A stretch of 64,000 bases of DNA from Sporosarcina sp. NCCP-2222 (GTDB lineage Bacteria; Bacillota; Bacilli; Bacillales_A; Planococcaceae): contig NZ_BQYK01000001.1 of NCBI RefSeq assembly GCF_023168145.1, forward strand, positions 595,343 through 659,342. Reading direction: 5' to 3'. Positions 54,668-63,815 of the stretch are shown here, piece after piece. The position numbers were made by a program, and so were the translations under genes. How positions within the stretch are numbered: the first letter of the stretch is position 1; each line of letters starts with the position of its first letter. The notes below the pieces were generated by a model, which made no database searches, was not told where the DNA came from, and was given only the letters and a program-made list of their open reading frames with translations.

Positions 54668-55905
54668 GCCACCCGCCGCCTTTCTTTCCATGTAAGCGAT
54701 AGAAACAAAATGAGCAGAAATGCAAATGCCTGGAAAGCTGCGACTGTATAGTTGGCATAATTTCGGCCTTCCAGCACAAGCTCCATCACCCATTTCAAAT
54801 CACTGTAAGAAAATATATACGGAAATAAAGACTGCAGTGATTGTGGGAAATAAAGGACCGGTACAAGGGCACCGCTTAAAAATACGGCTGCGGCAGCAAT
54901 AGTGCATTGCAAAAACAGCGTCGTTTTCCCGGATCGGAACCAGACGCCAATTACAGCAAAACAACTGGCTAACGTGAGTCCATACAAGCCAATGAATAAG
55001 AATACACGCACATAATCTATTATGTAAAAATCGACAGCGGCAAATTGGATAAGGGCGATAAATAGAACAATCGCAAATGCCGTCGAACAAAGAATAGAAA
55101 CAAGAAGTCTGGATAAAATACGTTGCCTTCCTGTCACGCCTAAAAGTTTCAGCCGGATTGTCATGGACGGCCGCTCTTCACTTTGCAAGACATTGAAAAC
55201 GCCCAATATCCATACCGTCAAGGCTATGAACCATCCCGACACCATGTAATAATTCTTTGGTGATGATGTGGCAGCATTCATGATCAACTCTTCATCGACA
55301 AGCTTATCTTTACCTAATGTAAAAAGCGTAAAATCCATGAACTGGCTGAACATCATTTCTAAACGGTCTTCACGTGACATCGGCGTCTCTTTGGCAAATT
55401 CGTTGATGGTCAATATGTTCGCCTGGGCAGACGCGATATAACGAGCCAAGCTATCAATCAGTTCTTTAGTCAAGTAACTGTCAACTGGACGGGAAGGATT
55501 ACCAACGATCGACAAGGTAACCGCCTCTCCATCGTATAGGTTTTCAGTAAACTTGGGGGGCAATGAAAAGTACGTACTGATTTTGTCTTCCTTTATTAGC
55601 TGCTCGGCTTCTTCCATAGATGCACTTGTCATTTGCAAAAACGAATTGCCGCTTGCCGTCTCCACAAGTAATTTACTGATCAGCTTGGATTCCTTCGTTT
55701 GATCCTCATCGACTATCGCAACGCGGATCGGATCCTTTTCATCTGGGATTAGAATACCTGCAACCAAAAGAAGCACAAGCGCTATGAGGAATAAAGGGAA
55801 TAGAAAAAGAAGAAGAAGGGTTCCCCACTTCTTCTTCAGCTGTTTTGCATCTTCTTTCATAAAAAAGATGGTATTGCGAATCGCATGCAATTCATTCACT
55901 TCCAT
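54664..55905 (-). CDS. ABC-2 type permease 2
   Basis: A 413-residue membrane protein of the same plan as permease 1: TM near 25-48, a large outside loop, then five or six TM helices in the C-terminal half (ILGVFNVLQSEERP, then SALVPVLYFP-like SGALVPVLYFPQSL). Together the two form a heterodimeric exporter. The start is uncertain: the ATG at 55905 lacks a ribosome site, and a TTG five codons in has GGAAG. It follows the DUF6583 gene by 19 bp. Confidence 0.8.
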   Translation of the reverse strand: MEVNELHAIRNTIFFMKEDAKQLKKKWGTLLLLFLFPLFLIALVLLLVAGILIPDEKDPIRVAIVDEDQTKESKLISKLLVETASGNSFLQMTSASMEEAEQLIKEDKISTYFSLPPKFTENLYDGEAVTLSIVGNPSRPVDSYLTKELIDSLARYIASAQANILTINEFAKETPMSREDRLEMMFSQFMDFTLFTLGKDKLVDEELIMNAATSSPKNYYMVSGWFIALTVWILGVFNVLQSEERPSMTIRLKLLGVTGRQRILSRLLVSILCSTAFAIVLFIALIQFAAVDFYIIDYVRVFLFIGLYGLTLASCFAVIGVWFRSGKTTLFLQCTIAAAAVFLSGALVPVLYFPQSLQSLFPYIFSYSDLKWVMELVLEGRNYANYTVAAFQAFAFLLILFLSLTWKERRRVA

Positions 55906-55924
55906 TCAGACGGAGTGGAATTTA

Positions 55925-57514
55925 TTAAAGACCGTCAAACTCGTTCTGCAAGTCTTCCATCAAATCTTCTAGCCATCTCATAAAATCTTCCTGCAAATCT
56001 TCTTCTATGAACGTATCAAGCTCATCCATTGTCATATCGCCAAGATTGACAACATTTTTATTCGGATCTGGCATATCCACTTTCTTCACGATTTTTCCTT
56101 CTTGCTTCACATGAAGATTGATCGTATTGCTTCCAAGCGATTCTTCTTCGAAGGAGAATTCATGATTCGCTTTCATTGAATCTTTCTCGTGAGTTGCGTC
56201 ACCACTCCAAATAACCGTAGGAGTGGAGTAGCCATCGTTTATACTGAACGTTCTTGTAAAAGTACGTTTCTTCCCTTTCAGCTCTTCATTTCCTTCATAA
56301 AGAACTTCTCCATCATCAAAACTTAAGGAAATCTCGTCTTTGGCTTTTCCATCTTTCCATTTCAAATCTCCCTTGAATACGAGAACTCCTTCATCTTCGT
56401 ATTCGTCAATACCAGTAATTTCATAATTCCATTTCTGCCCGTCTTGTTTCAATAACTGTTCGCCTTTTACTTTGATCGTGACTACTTCCTCTTTAGATGG
56501 GCCGACGGTCATTAGAAAATCACGTTTTACGATACTTCGTTTCTGATGCCATACAGTCGATTTTAGACCGTCAGGCATTACAAATTTGTCCATTGATTTT
56601 AGTCCATCATCCAAACTATCTTCAAATTCGCGGATCAATTCAGCCACTTCCGCTCTAGGCACCTCTTCGCCAAGAGATGAAAGGGTCAGTTGCTCCTTCA
56701 ATAATGCTTTTAACTTCTCATCATTGCGGGCTTTTTCAAATAGCTTCGTCAACAAATCCTTCACTTGCGCTTCAGACAAATTCATTTCAACTTTTTCCAC
56801 TTTCATCTTGTCGCCGAAGACACTAACTTCCTCTTTTTCACTTGTAAATGCTTCATCCGGCAATTCCTTATAGAGGAATTGTAAATATTCTTTTTCGATA
56901 TAAGTTCGGAATTCCTCTGTAAATCCATAACGCTCTTCAAATAATTGAGATAAGCCCAGCTTTTCATCACCAGTGAAGGAATCATCTGTTTCCTTCATCA
57001 TCTTACCGTAATCCTTGTCGTCAAAGCGAAGTACCTTCTCTGTAAAAGGAAGCGCAAGCAAGATCCGTTCCGGCGTCAAATACATTTGGCCGATTTCTAC
57101 ATCGACACTGCCCAGCGATCCACTCATGTTCATTTCCCACTCTTTTTTCACAGGGTCTTTCACTTGCCCAAGTTGCAGAGTCGTGCTGTTTACGATGGAC
57201 TGAATTTCTTGCATGTCATAACCGGCAGCCGGGTCATTCCACTCTGCTGAAACATCCCAAGTCGTTTCAACCGGTTTCTTATTTTGCACTTCCAGCCAAT
57301 CCACTTCATTTTTGTACCGGTCTTGAATTAATTGACTCATCTGGGTCAATGTTTGCGTTTCAGCCAATAAATATTTTGCCTTTGGCGATTTATTCAACAG
57401 AAAGAAAGCTGAAACACTCCCTGCAGCTGCAACAAATAATACAGTCAATAAAATAATGAGCAGCTTCGGTGATTTTTTCTTTCCTCCTGTGTTTTGCTGT
57501 TGTTGTTCTACCAT
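55925..57514 (-). CDS. Large membrane-anchored extracytoplasmic protein (DUF6583-like)
   Basis: A 529-residue protein with a Gln-rich cytoplasmic start, one TM helix (about 20-43) and an acidic outer domain rich in strand-forming repeats. There are no cysteines in the mature part. The C-terminus is an acidic amphipathic helix (EEDLQEDFMRWLEDLMEDLQNEFDG). I place it in DUF6583 from overall layout, with moderate certainty. It heads the operon with two ABC-2 permeases, the ATPase and YdcF, so it may be the extracytoplasmic partner or cargo sensor of that exporter. The ATG at 57514 follows GGGGAG. Confidence 0.65.
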   Translation of the reverse strand: MVEQQQQNTGGKKKSPKLLIILLTVLFVAAAGSVSAFFLLNKSPKAKYLLAETQTLTQMSQLIQDRYKNEVDWLEVQNKKPVETTWDVSAEWNDPAAGYDMQEIQSIVNSTTLQLGQVKDPVKKEWEMNMSGSLGSVDVEIGQMYLTPERILLALPFTEKVLRFDDKDYGKMMKETDDSFTGDEKLGLSQLFEERYGFTEEFRTYIEKEYLQFLYKELPDEAFTSEKEEVSVFGDKMKVEKVEMNLSEAQVKDLLTKLFEKARNDEKLKALLKEQLTLSSLGEEVPRAEVAELIREFEDSLDDGLKSMDKFVMPDGLKSTVWHQKRSIVKRDFLMTVGPSKEEVVTIKVKGEQLLKQDGQKWNYEITGIDEYEDEGVLVFKGDLKWKDGKAKDEISLSFDDGEVLYEGNEELKGKKRTFTRTFSINDGYSTPTVIWSGDATHEKDSMKANHEFSFEEESLGSNTINLHVKQEGKIVKKVDMPDPNKNVVNLGDMTMDELDTFIEEDLQEDFMRWLEDLMEDLQNEFDGL

Positions 57515-57695
57515 GGTCTCTCCCCTATCTATCATTGGTTAAATTTCACACATCATTGAAATTCTACTATAAAGCTATGACGAATGTTCCCTTTTTAAAA
57601 GAATTGAATATTTCCAACTAGTTACTAGTTATTAGTCACTAGGGAATCGTAATCAAAAAGCATTTTTTATTTTCATCATCTCCCCTGTCTGAAAA

Positions 57696-57749
57696 GAAAC
57701 GATGGCAGAACAAGAAACGATGGCAGAACAAGAAAATCGGCAGAAAAGT
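57696..57749. repeat. Short tandem repeat, 18 bp x 2.7
   Basis: GAAACGATGGCAGAACAA occurs at 57696-57713 and 57714-57731, and a degenerate third copy from 57732 becomes the left arm of the next hairpin. Confidence 0.7.
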
Positions 57750-57785
57750 GACACCCACCGTAATGGGCATCGCTTTTCTGCCGAC
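57738..57785 (-). terminator. Terminator-like hairpin after argG
   Basis: CGGCAGAAAAG (57738-57748) and CTTTTCTGCCG (57773-57783) enclose a 24-nt loop. The minus-strand tail has only GATTTTC, so it may act mainly as a structural 3' end. Confidence 0.55.
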
Positions 57786-57879
57786 TAATAATATAGAGGG
57801 AATATTTATTTTTTCATCACTCACGCAATCAATTTCAGAATCGACTTTTATTCACATTATACAAAAGTCCTATAACCGT

Positions 57880-59088
57880 TCAGCTTTTCACCTTTTGTTT
57901 TTGATTGACGGTACTATGCACTTCTGTTGGTAAGCCCCATAGTTGAATAAAACCAACCGCCGCAGACTGATCGAATTGATCATCAGAAGTATAAGTCGCA
58001 AGCTTTTCATCGTACAGAGAATTCGCGGATTTACGGCCTTCCACAATGGCATGGCCCTTGAATAATTTTACGCGCACCGTACCGTTTACGTATTGCTGTG
58101 TTTCTTTAATGAAGGCTTCCAGTGCATCACGTAGAGGAGAGAACCAAAGTCCGTTATAGATAAGTTCACTTAACTTTTGTGAGACGATTGGTTTAAAGTG
58201 GGCGACATCTTTGACTAATGTGATGTCTTCCAGTTCCTTATGAGCCTTGAGCAAGGTCACAGCCCCTGGGCACTCATACACTTCACGGGATTTGATTCCC
58301 ACTAAACGGTTTTCCACATGGTCAATCCGACCGACCCCATGTTTTCCGGCCAATTCATTTAATTGTAAGATGAGCTCGCTAAGCGGATAATTCTTTCCGT
58401 TCAGACTGACTGGCACGCCTTTTGCAAATTCAATTTCTAAGTAATCCGGCTCATCCGGCGCGTTTTCAATCGATGCCGTCAAACCAAATGCATCTTCTGG
58501 CGGAGCAGCCCAAGGATCTTCCAAAATACCGCATTCATTGCTGCGTCCCCATAAGTTCTGATCGATCGAATACGGGCTGTCGAGATTGATTGGAATCGGG
58601 ATATTCTTTTCTTTTGCATACTCGATTTCCTCTTCACGGGACCAGCTCCATTCCCGAACTGGCGCAATGACTTCCAATGAAGGATCCAAAGCCTTAATGG
58701 CGACCTCGAAACGTACTTGGTCGTTTCCTTTTCCTGTGCATCCATGAGCGACTGCTGTTGCATTCTCCTTATGCGCCACCTCTACAAGCTTTTTCGAGAT
58801 AAGAGGACGAGACAAAGCAGAAACGAGTGGATACTTATCTTCGTAGTACGTCCGTGCCTGCAGCGCGAGCAATGCGTATTCATTCGCAAACTCTTCCTTT
58901 GCATCAATTACATAGCTGTTGACCGCGCCGACCTGCAACGCTTTCTGCTGGATGAAATTCAAGTCCTTCCCTTCCCCAACATCCAAGCAGCATGCTACCA
59001 CCTCGTAACCTTGATCAGTCAGCCATTGAACCGCCACTGAAGTATCTAACCCACCCGAATACGCAAGCACCACTTTTTTCTTTGTCAT
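57880..59088 (-). CDS. argG: Argininosuccinate synthase
   Basis: A 402-residue ligase. The ATP-binding P-loop is [15 protein letters not shown] at residues 9-22, and [19 protein letters not shown] and the citrulline/aspartate-binding [17 protein letters not shown] follow. It joins citrulline and aspartate in arginine synthesis. AGGAGG precedes the ATG. Upstream lie two ARG-box-like sites. The usual partner argH does not follow. Confidence 0.95.
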   Translation of the reverse strand: MTKKKVVLAYSGGLDTSVAVQWLTDQGYEVVACCLDVGEGKDLNFIQQKALQVGAVNSYVIDAKEEFANEYALLALQARTYYEDKYPLVSALSRPLISKKLVEVAHKENATAVAHGCTGKGNDQVRFEVAIKALDPSLEVIAPVREWSWSREEEIEYAKEKNIPIPINLDSPYSIDQNLWGRSNECGILEDPWAAPPEDAFGLTASIENAPDEPDYLEIEFAKGVPVSLNGKNYPLSELILQLNELAGKHGVGRIDHVENRLVGIKSREVYECPGAVTLLKAHKELEDITLVKDVAHFKPIVSQKLSELIYNGLWFSPLRDALEAFIKETQQYVNGTVRVKLFKGHAIVEGRKSANSLYDEKLATYTSDDQFDQSAAVGFIQLWGLPTEVHSTVNQKQKVKS

Positions 59089-59112
59089 AATGACGTCCTC
59101 CTTTATTCATAG

Positions 59113-59147
59113 ATGTATTTTTATTCAACTAAATGTATTTTTATAAT
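59113..59147 (-). promoter_or_regulatory. Two ARG boxes (ArgR/AhrC operators) before argG
   Basis: On the minus strand TTGAATAAAAATACAT (59128-59113) and ATTATAAAAATACAT (59147-59133) match the B. subtilis ARG box (CATGAATAAAAATKCAAK). A promoter is likely just upstream (TTGCAT at 59169-59164 and a TTATAA-type -10), so ArgR would block it. Confidence 0.65.
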
Positions 59148-59353
59148 AACATACTTTATTCGAAATGCAAGTATTGTATTTTGAAAGTAATGAAAGTACA
59201 TTTTTGAATGGGTTTTGAGTTTCAAAGGATATAAAGATAAGTGGAAGCACAAGCGGCTGGAAGCAACTTTATAGGACTGCTGATGAGAATAGTGTTGGCG
59301 GAAAGAGAGTAATAGGCATTCTCGACTGAAAATTTGAACGGCTTAGGGAACCG

Positions 59354-59571
59354 ATACAAGCGGTTCGAAAGCTTATATGAGTAGTTGCTGACCTGATACG
59401 AGCGGTTTGAGAAATATACGAGCGGTTCGACAGCTTATACGAGTGGTTCGGCAGCAAATACGAGCGGTGCTGGCAATGGGCATGTTCGACTGGAGAATTG
59501 AATGACTTAGGGAACCGATACGATCGGTTCGAAAGCTTATATGAGTGGTTGCTGAACTGATACGAGCGGTT
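59354..59571 (-). repeat. Periodic 12-mer array 3 (9 units, minus strand)
   Basis: Nine copies of ATACGAGCGGTT (the complement of AACCGCTCGTAT) begin at 59354, 59375, 59396, 59416, 59437, 59458, 59518, 59539 and 59560, mostly 20-21 bp apart. The first three units with flanks are repeated as the last three, offset by 164 bp with about 80-90% identity, so the array grew by segmental duplication. Reading toward argG, the last unit is about 265 bp before its start. Confidence 0.88.
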
Positions 59572-59583
59572 CGGTTCATGCTA

Positions 59584-59677
59584 GTACTCGGCAATTACTC
59601 TTGCGCACTCACCCGTTTATCCACGCACTACAAAATAACATCGAGTATGTGCACTCGGCAGCCACTTTCGTGTACTC
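59584..59677. repeat. Second phased motif next to array 3
   Basis: G(C/T)ACT(C/A) occurs at 59584, 59605, 59625, 59651 and 59672, i.e. 21, 20, 26 and 21 bp apart. One copy has the 10-mer CTCGGCAATT, also found at 40703-40712 next to another GTGCACT. The pattern is weak. Confidence 0.35.
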
Positions 59678-59747
59678 ATTGACATTTTTGAGCAGTCGAC
59701 CATAAATTCCGGGCACTTTTCAAAAATATCATCATCAACAAAAAAGA

Positions 59748-59777
59748 AGGAGAAACGAAAACTCGTTTTCTCCTCCT
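59748..59777 (-). terminator. Terminator after gdhA
   Basis: AGGAGAAA.CGA and TCG.TTTTCTCCT arms; on the minus strand the tail is TCTTTTTTG. Confidence 0.8.
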
Positions 59778-59807
59778 GTTCACTCTATAAACCTTTGGAC
59801 GGCCATA

Positions 59808-61187
59808 TTACCTGATGCCGTGCGCAACCATGGCGTTGGCCACTTTCAAGAAGCCGGCGATATTGGCTCCCATGGCGAAGTTGCCGGGGTGGCCGTAGTT
59901 TTCTGCCGCTTTTTTGCAACTCTCAAATATATTGTGCATGACGACTTTTAGTCGTTCATCCACTTCGGCTTCTGTCCAGGAGAGCCTCATGCTGTTTTGA
60001 GACATTTCCATTGCCGAAACGGCCACCCCTCCTGCGTTCGCGGCTTTTGCCGGGGCAAATAAGACGCGGTTTTCATGGAATAAGTTGATCGCTTCGATGG
60101 TGCATGGCATGTTGGCACCTTCCCCGATGGCAATGACACCGTTTCCAATAAGCGTATGGGCAGAAATTTCGTCAATTTCATTTTGGGTGGCGCATGGCAA
60201 TGCTATGTCACAAGCGACTGACCAGATGTCCGAGCAGTCTGGATGGTATTCCGCGTTCGGGTGATCTTTCATGTAGTCTGCGATCCTTTTATTTTCCACT
60301 TCTTTCAAGCGCTTTACTGTGGCAAGGTTTATCCCTTCCGAATCGACTATATACCCATCAGAATCACTACAGGCGATGACTTTGGCGCCTAGCTGCTGCG
60401 CCTTTTCCATCGCATAAGTGGAAACATTCCCTGAACCGGATACTATGACCGTCTTGCCCTCGATGGACTGGCCATATTCATTCAGCATCTCTTCGACAAA
60501 GTAGACGGTCCCATATCCGGTCGCTTCTTTTCGTCCTAAGCTTCCGCCATGATTCGGGTCTTTGCCGGTCAGGACGCCTGCTTCGTAGCCGCCCTTTAGT
60601 CGATTGTACTGGCCGAACATGTAACCGATCTCTCGTTTTCCGACTCCGATATCGCCTGCGGGCACGTCGATGTCCGGGCCGATATGTTTGCTTAATTCTG
60701 TCATGAAACTTTGTGTAAAGCGCATGATTTCACGGTCCGATTTCCCTTTCGGATCAAAATCAGAGCCGCCTTTCCCGGCACCGATCGGCTGGCCCGTCAG
60801 TGCATTTTTAAAAATTTGTTCGAAAGCGAGGAATTTCATAATGCTGCTGTTGACTGAAGGATGGAAGCGGATGCCGCCCTTATAAGGGCCGAGGTCGCTA
60901 TTGAATTGGACACGGAAACCGCGGTTCACTTGCACTTTCCCTTTGTCATCCTCCCATGCTACCCGGAAAGAGATGATGCGCTCCGGCTCGGTAATCCGTT
61001 CCAATATGCCATTGGCAATGTATTCCGGATGTTTGGCAAAGACGGGCCGCAGTGAATCAAAAATTTCTCTTGTTGCCTGCAGAAATTCCTTTTCATCCGG
61101 ATTCCTTTTTTTCACTAATTCATATACTTCATGCACATAATCATTCGCCCGGTTCCGGTTCTCTGTCAATACCTCTAATTTTGTCAT
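59808..61187 (-). CDS. gdhA: NADP-specific glutamate dehydrogenase
   Basis: A 459-residue hexameric-type GDH. PYKGGIRFHPSVN and NALTGQPIGAGKGGSDFDPKGKSD hold the catalytic Lys residues, followed by DVPAGDIGVG. The nucleotide loop SGSGNVSTYAMEKA and a Ser (CSDSDG) in the cofactor pocket fit NADP. The length and sequence match assimilatory GdhA rather than the NAD-type RocG. It aminates 2-oxoglutarate. The ATG at 61187 has GATGAGG upstream. Confidence 0.93.
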   Translation of the reverse strand: MTKLEVLTENRNRANDYVHEVYELVKKRNPDEKEFLQATREIFDSLRPVFAKHPEYIANGILERITEPERIISFRVAWEDDKGKVQVNRGFRVQFNSDLGPYKGGIRFHPSVNSSIMKFLAFEQIFKNALTGQPIGAGKGGSDFDPKGKSDREIMRFTQSFMTELSKHIGPDIDVPAGDIGVGKREIGYMFGQYNRLKGGYEAGVLTGKDPNHGGSLGRKEATGYGTVYFVEEMLNEYGQSIEGKTVIVSGSGNVSTYAMEKAQQLGAKVIACSDSDGYIVDSEGINLATVKRLKEVENKRIADYMKDHPNAEYHPDCSDIWSVACDIALPCATQNEIDEISAHTLIGNGVIAIGEGANMPCTIEAINLFHENRVLFAPAKAANAGGVAVSAMEMSQNSMRLSWTEAEVDERLKVVMHNIFESCKKAAENYGHPGNFAMGANIAGFLKVANAMVAHGIR

Positions 61188-61278
61188 ATGCCTCATCCCT
61201 TTCTGCATCGGTGCCGAAGAAATGAATTATCCAAACAACAAAATTGATATTTCGAAATTATTTCTCCGTTTTTAACTA

Positions 61279-61327
61279 TTATTACTGAAAATTTCAACAG
61301 ACACAACTATTTTTATTCTAGAAAATT
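61279..61327 (-). promoter_or_regulatory. Two CodY-box-like sites upstream of gdhA
   Basis: TTATTACTGAAAATT (61279-61293) and TTATTCTAGAAAATT (61313-61327) share the same half-site; on the minus strand each begins AATTTTC, the strong half of the CodY consensus. They match it at about 10-11 of 15 positions. Such AT-rich motifs arise easily by chance. Confidence 0.25.
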
Positions 61328-61486
61328 TATTTCTAATAATATCTCGAACAAAATATAGCAGACATAATTGATTCAGCAATGGAATAAAATAATGATTTAC
61401 AAGGTTCTGAAGATAGAGTATTATGAGTCTACTTACTTGGCAAGCCCCTTGTAAGCACATCTATCAAGAGAAAGAGGCGATGCATT

Positions 61487-61627
61487 ATGAAATTCACCAA
61501 ACTCCTACGAACTGTCATCGGCGCGAATCTGATGATCATCCTGACATTTGCATTCCTACCTGCTCTACTGATCAATCCTGAATTTGAACTATTCCAAAAT
61601 CTATCGAACTTTATATCAAAAGAATAA
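61487..61627 (+). CDS. 46-residue membrane peptide
   Basis: MKFTKLLRTVIGANLMIIL..., with a single hydrophobic helix (about 8-31, including TFAFLPALLI) and a short acidic tail. AGAGAAAGAGG lies about 9 nt before the ATG, and a strong terminator follows the stop by 9 bp. These features support a real small gene. The family is unknown. Confidence 0.6.
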   Translation: MKFTKLLRTVIGANLMIILTFAFLPALLINPEFELFQNLSNFISKE

Positions 61628-61635
61628 ATTGTAAA

Positions 61636-61677
61636 GGAACCGTTTATGCAATGACTGCATGAACGGTTCCAATTTTT
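61636..61677. terminator. Bidirectional terminator
   Basis: GGAACCGTT.ATGCA pairs with TGCAT.AACGGTTCC (61656-61670), with a T-rich tail. It serves the mini gene and the SleL-like gene. Confidence 0.85.
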
Positions 61678-61681
61678 CTAA

Positions 61682-62974
61682 TTATCGTTTACGTACATTA
61701 AACATATCTTCTAGTAACAACCAATTTTGCGGGAAGGATAGACCTAACTTCCAATACATAATTCCTCTTAAGTTGAATTCTTTCAGTAGATTAAATTTGG
61801 CACGAATGCTGCGTGCATCTTCAAACCATACTTCATGGCGAACGCCGTTGTTGTCGGTATACGTAAAATGCGGGGCTTGGGCGGTATAGTCATATTGAAT
61901 GGCGGTATTCGTGTTGATTGCCAAATTGACAGCTTGCTGTGGACTGAGGGCTTTTGCGGGTATCCCGCTTTCAGGCGGATATGGGGTTGACCAATCATAC
62001 CCATACAGATTTTGTCCTAAAAAGACTTTTTCCGGTGGAATTTGGCTCACTGCATATTCCACTACTTTACGGACCTCTGGCAATGGACTGACCGGCTGTG
62101 GCTCGCTGTAAGAATAGCCCCATTCGTAGGTCATCAATGTCACAAAGTCACAAATTTCCCCGTGCGCCTTGTAATCAATCGCCCCATACAAACCTGACTT
62201 ACTGTCGCTTGTCTTCGGAGGCAAGGCTGTAGAAATCGTTAAACCGGCAGGCTTGAAGCGTGCTTTTGCCTTTCGCAGAAAATCATTATATAATTCTCTG
62301 TCGCCCGGCCGCAAAAATTCGAAATCAAAATGGATATCCCGGTAGCCAACCTTCCGGGCTACTTGTACAATATTCTCGAATAATCGATTTTGCACCGTTT
62401 GATTCACAAAAAGCTCGTGAGCCAGTTCAGAGCTGAACGCAAAGTTCTCCAGGTTGCTGACGACCATTGTATTCAAAACTCCGGCAGCGCTCGCGATGGA
62501 AGGGATATCACCAATTGGCGGTTCCTTTAAAGTGCCGTCCCGTTGTGGCTCATAACTGAACATTGCTAAATAGGTGAGCTGCGGCGATCTTCTTCTTACT
62601 TCCTGCACGAGCGTCTCACTGACAGGAGGACGCGGTTCCACATAGGCAAGCACATCGATATCTGTTTTCGGCATTGGCGGAATATACAGCCGCAATCCGA
62701 CAGGCAAAATACCGTTGACCGACAGTCCATTTATCCTTGCCAATTCTTCTACCGTTATACCATATCTCTTGGCAATCAAATACAATGATTCCCCTGGCTG
62801 CACCCAATGATAACTGCCCGTTATCGGTATGACCAATGCTTGCCCCACAACAATTCTCGAAGGATCAACTAATTCATTTGCAGCAGCTATTTTTTCGTAA
62901 GAGACTCCGTATGCTTGACCAATTCCATATAAACTTTGTCCTTTCTGCACCACGTGGATTTGCACATCCATCAT
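61682..62974 (-). CDS. sleL: Spore cortex-lytic N-acetylglucosaminidase, SleL/YaaH-like (two LysM + GH18)
   Basis: A 430-residue protein. Two LysM modules span residues about 3-47 and 51-95 (IHVVQKGQSLYGIGQAYGVS and YHWVQPGESLYLIAKRYGIT). The GH18 barrel follows, with the catalytic motif DIHFDFEF at about 218-225, a D-x-x-x-D-x-E form of the usual motif. There is no signal peptide, as for SleL. It degrades muramic-lactam-containing cortex fragments during germination. The ATG pair at 62974/62971 follows GAGGAAAGG. YaaH and YdhD are paralogous alternatives. Confidence 0.88.
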   Translation of the reverse strand: MMDVQIHVVQKGQSLYGIGQAYGVSYEKIAAANELVDPSRIVVGQALVIPITGSYHWVQPGESLYLIAKRYGITVEELARINGLSVNGILPVGLRLYIPPMPKTDIDVLAYVEPRPPVSETLVQEVRRRSPQLTYLAMFSYEPQRDGTLKEPPIGDIPSIASAAGVLNTMVVSNLENFAFSSELAHELFVNQTVQNRLFENIVQVARKVGYRDIHFDFEFLRPGDRELYNDFLRKAKARFKPAGLTISTALPPKTSDSKSGLYGAIDYKAHGEICDFVTLMTYEWGYSYSEPQPVSPLPEVRKVVEYAVSQIPPEKVFLGQNLYGYDWSTPYPPESGIPAKALSPQQAVNLAINTNTAIQYDYTAQAPHFTYTDNNGVRHEVWFEDARSIRAKFNLLKEFNLRGIMYWKLGLSFPQNWLLLEDMFNVRKR

Positions 62975-63132
62975 CCGCCTTTCCTCATACGTATGAACAT
63001 CTTCTTCACTATATTTTTGAGGGCAGATGATTATGACATGGACCACGCGATCTTCTCATTTTCCAATGCATAACTCTGTTTAGGGATACCATACTACTCC
63101 TGATTGCACATCATGAAGGAGGAGGAATACCT

Positions 63133-63774
63133 TTGACACAAAATCCCTTTGGCCAAACACACCAAAATATGCACACAGGACAGGTGCCCCCGAAAATGAA
63201 TCACGGCGGACATGAATTATTCGATGTCCACGAAGTGCTCAACGCCGCAGTTGGCGCTATGAACCAGGCAGTATTGCTGCGTCCTCACGTTAAAGATCCA
63301 GAGCTACTTGATATTTTGGATCGCCAATTGCGTTTCATGCAGGATGAATACAATATTACCGTGGAATGTTTTAAAACTGGACAGGATCCATCCCATCCGA
63401 CGCAAAGCTACAAAATGAAGCAGAACAATGATTTTATTTACGGCATGAAGCAGTCTCAGCCTAAAAAACCGATTCAATCAGCAAATGAGATTACTGATGA
63501 AATCATTTCCGGCTTTTTGCTTGCTTCCGCAAAAGCATCTGCTTCCCATAAAACAATGTCTGCATTGGAAACAACAAACCCTGTCGTTCGCCGAGTTCTT
63601 GCAGATTCCGTACCAAATTGCATCGAAATGGCATACGAATTGTCAATTTATCAAAATAAACATCATTACTATCAAGTTCCTCAGCTGGCACAACAGGATA
63701 TGCAGGCTATCTTGAATGCCTATGCTCCTACCCAAGTACAAATGGGTATGAAGAACAACAATAATCTTCAATAA
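63133..63774 (+). CDS. CotF-type spore coat protein
   Basis: A 213-residue protein. The CotF core is helical: LFDVHEVLNAAVGAMNQAVLLRPHVKDPELLDILDRQLRFM, and NEITDEIISGFLLASAKASASHKTMSALETTNPVVRRVLADSVPNCIEMAYEL. The N-terminus is Gln/Asn/His-rich, as in coat proteins. The start is a TTG at 63133 behind GGAGGAGG. It lies divergent from the SleL-like gene, which also belongs to the spore. Confidence 0.85.
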   Translation: MTQNPFGQTHQNMHTGQVPPKMNHGGHELFDVHEVLNAAVGAMNQAVLLRPHVKDPELLDILDRQLRFMQDEYNITVECFKTGQDPSHPTQSYKMKQNNDFIYGMKQSQPKKPIQSANEITDEIISGFLLASAKASASHKTMSALETTNPVVRRVLADSVPNCIEMAYELSIYQNKHHYYQVPQLAQQDMQAILNAYAPTQVQMGMKNNNNLQ

Positions 63775-63780
63775 TAAAGA

Positions 63781-63815
63781 AACAGGTGCCCTCCATTGGG
63801 CACCTGTTCTATTTT
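63781..63815. terminator. Bidirectional terminator
   Basis: AACAGGTGCCC and GGGCACCTGTT (11-bp arms, 6-nt loop), then a T-rich tail, between the coat gene and the RluA-like gene. Confidence 0.88.
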
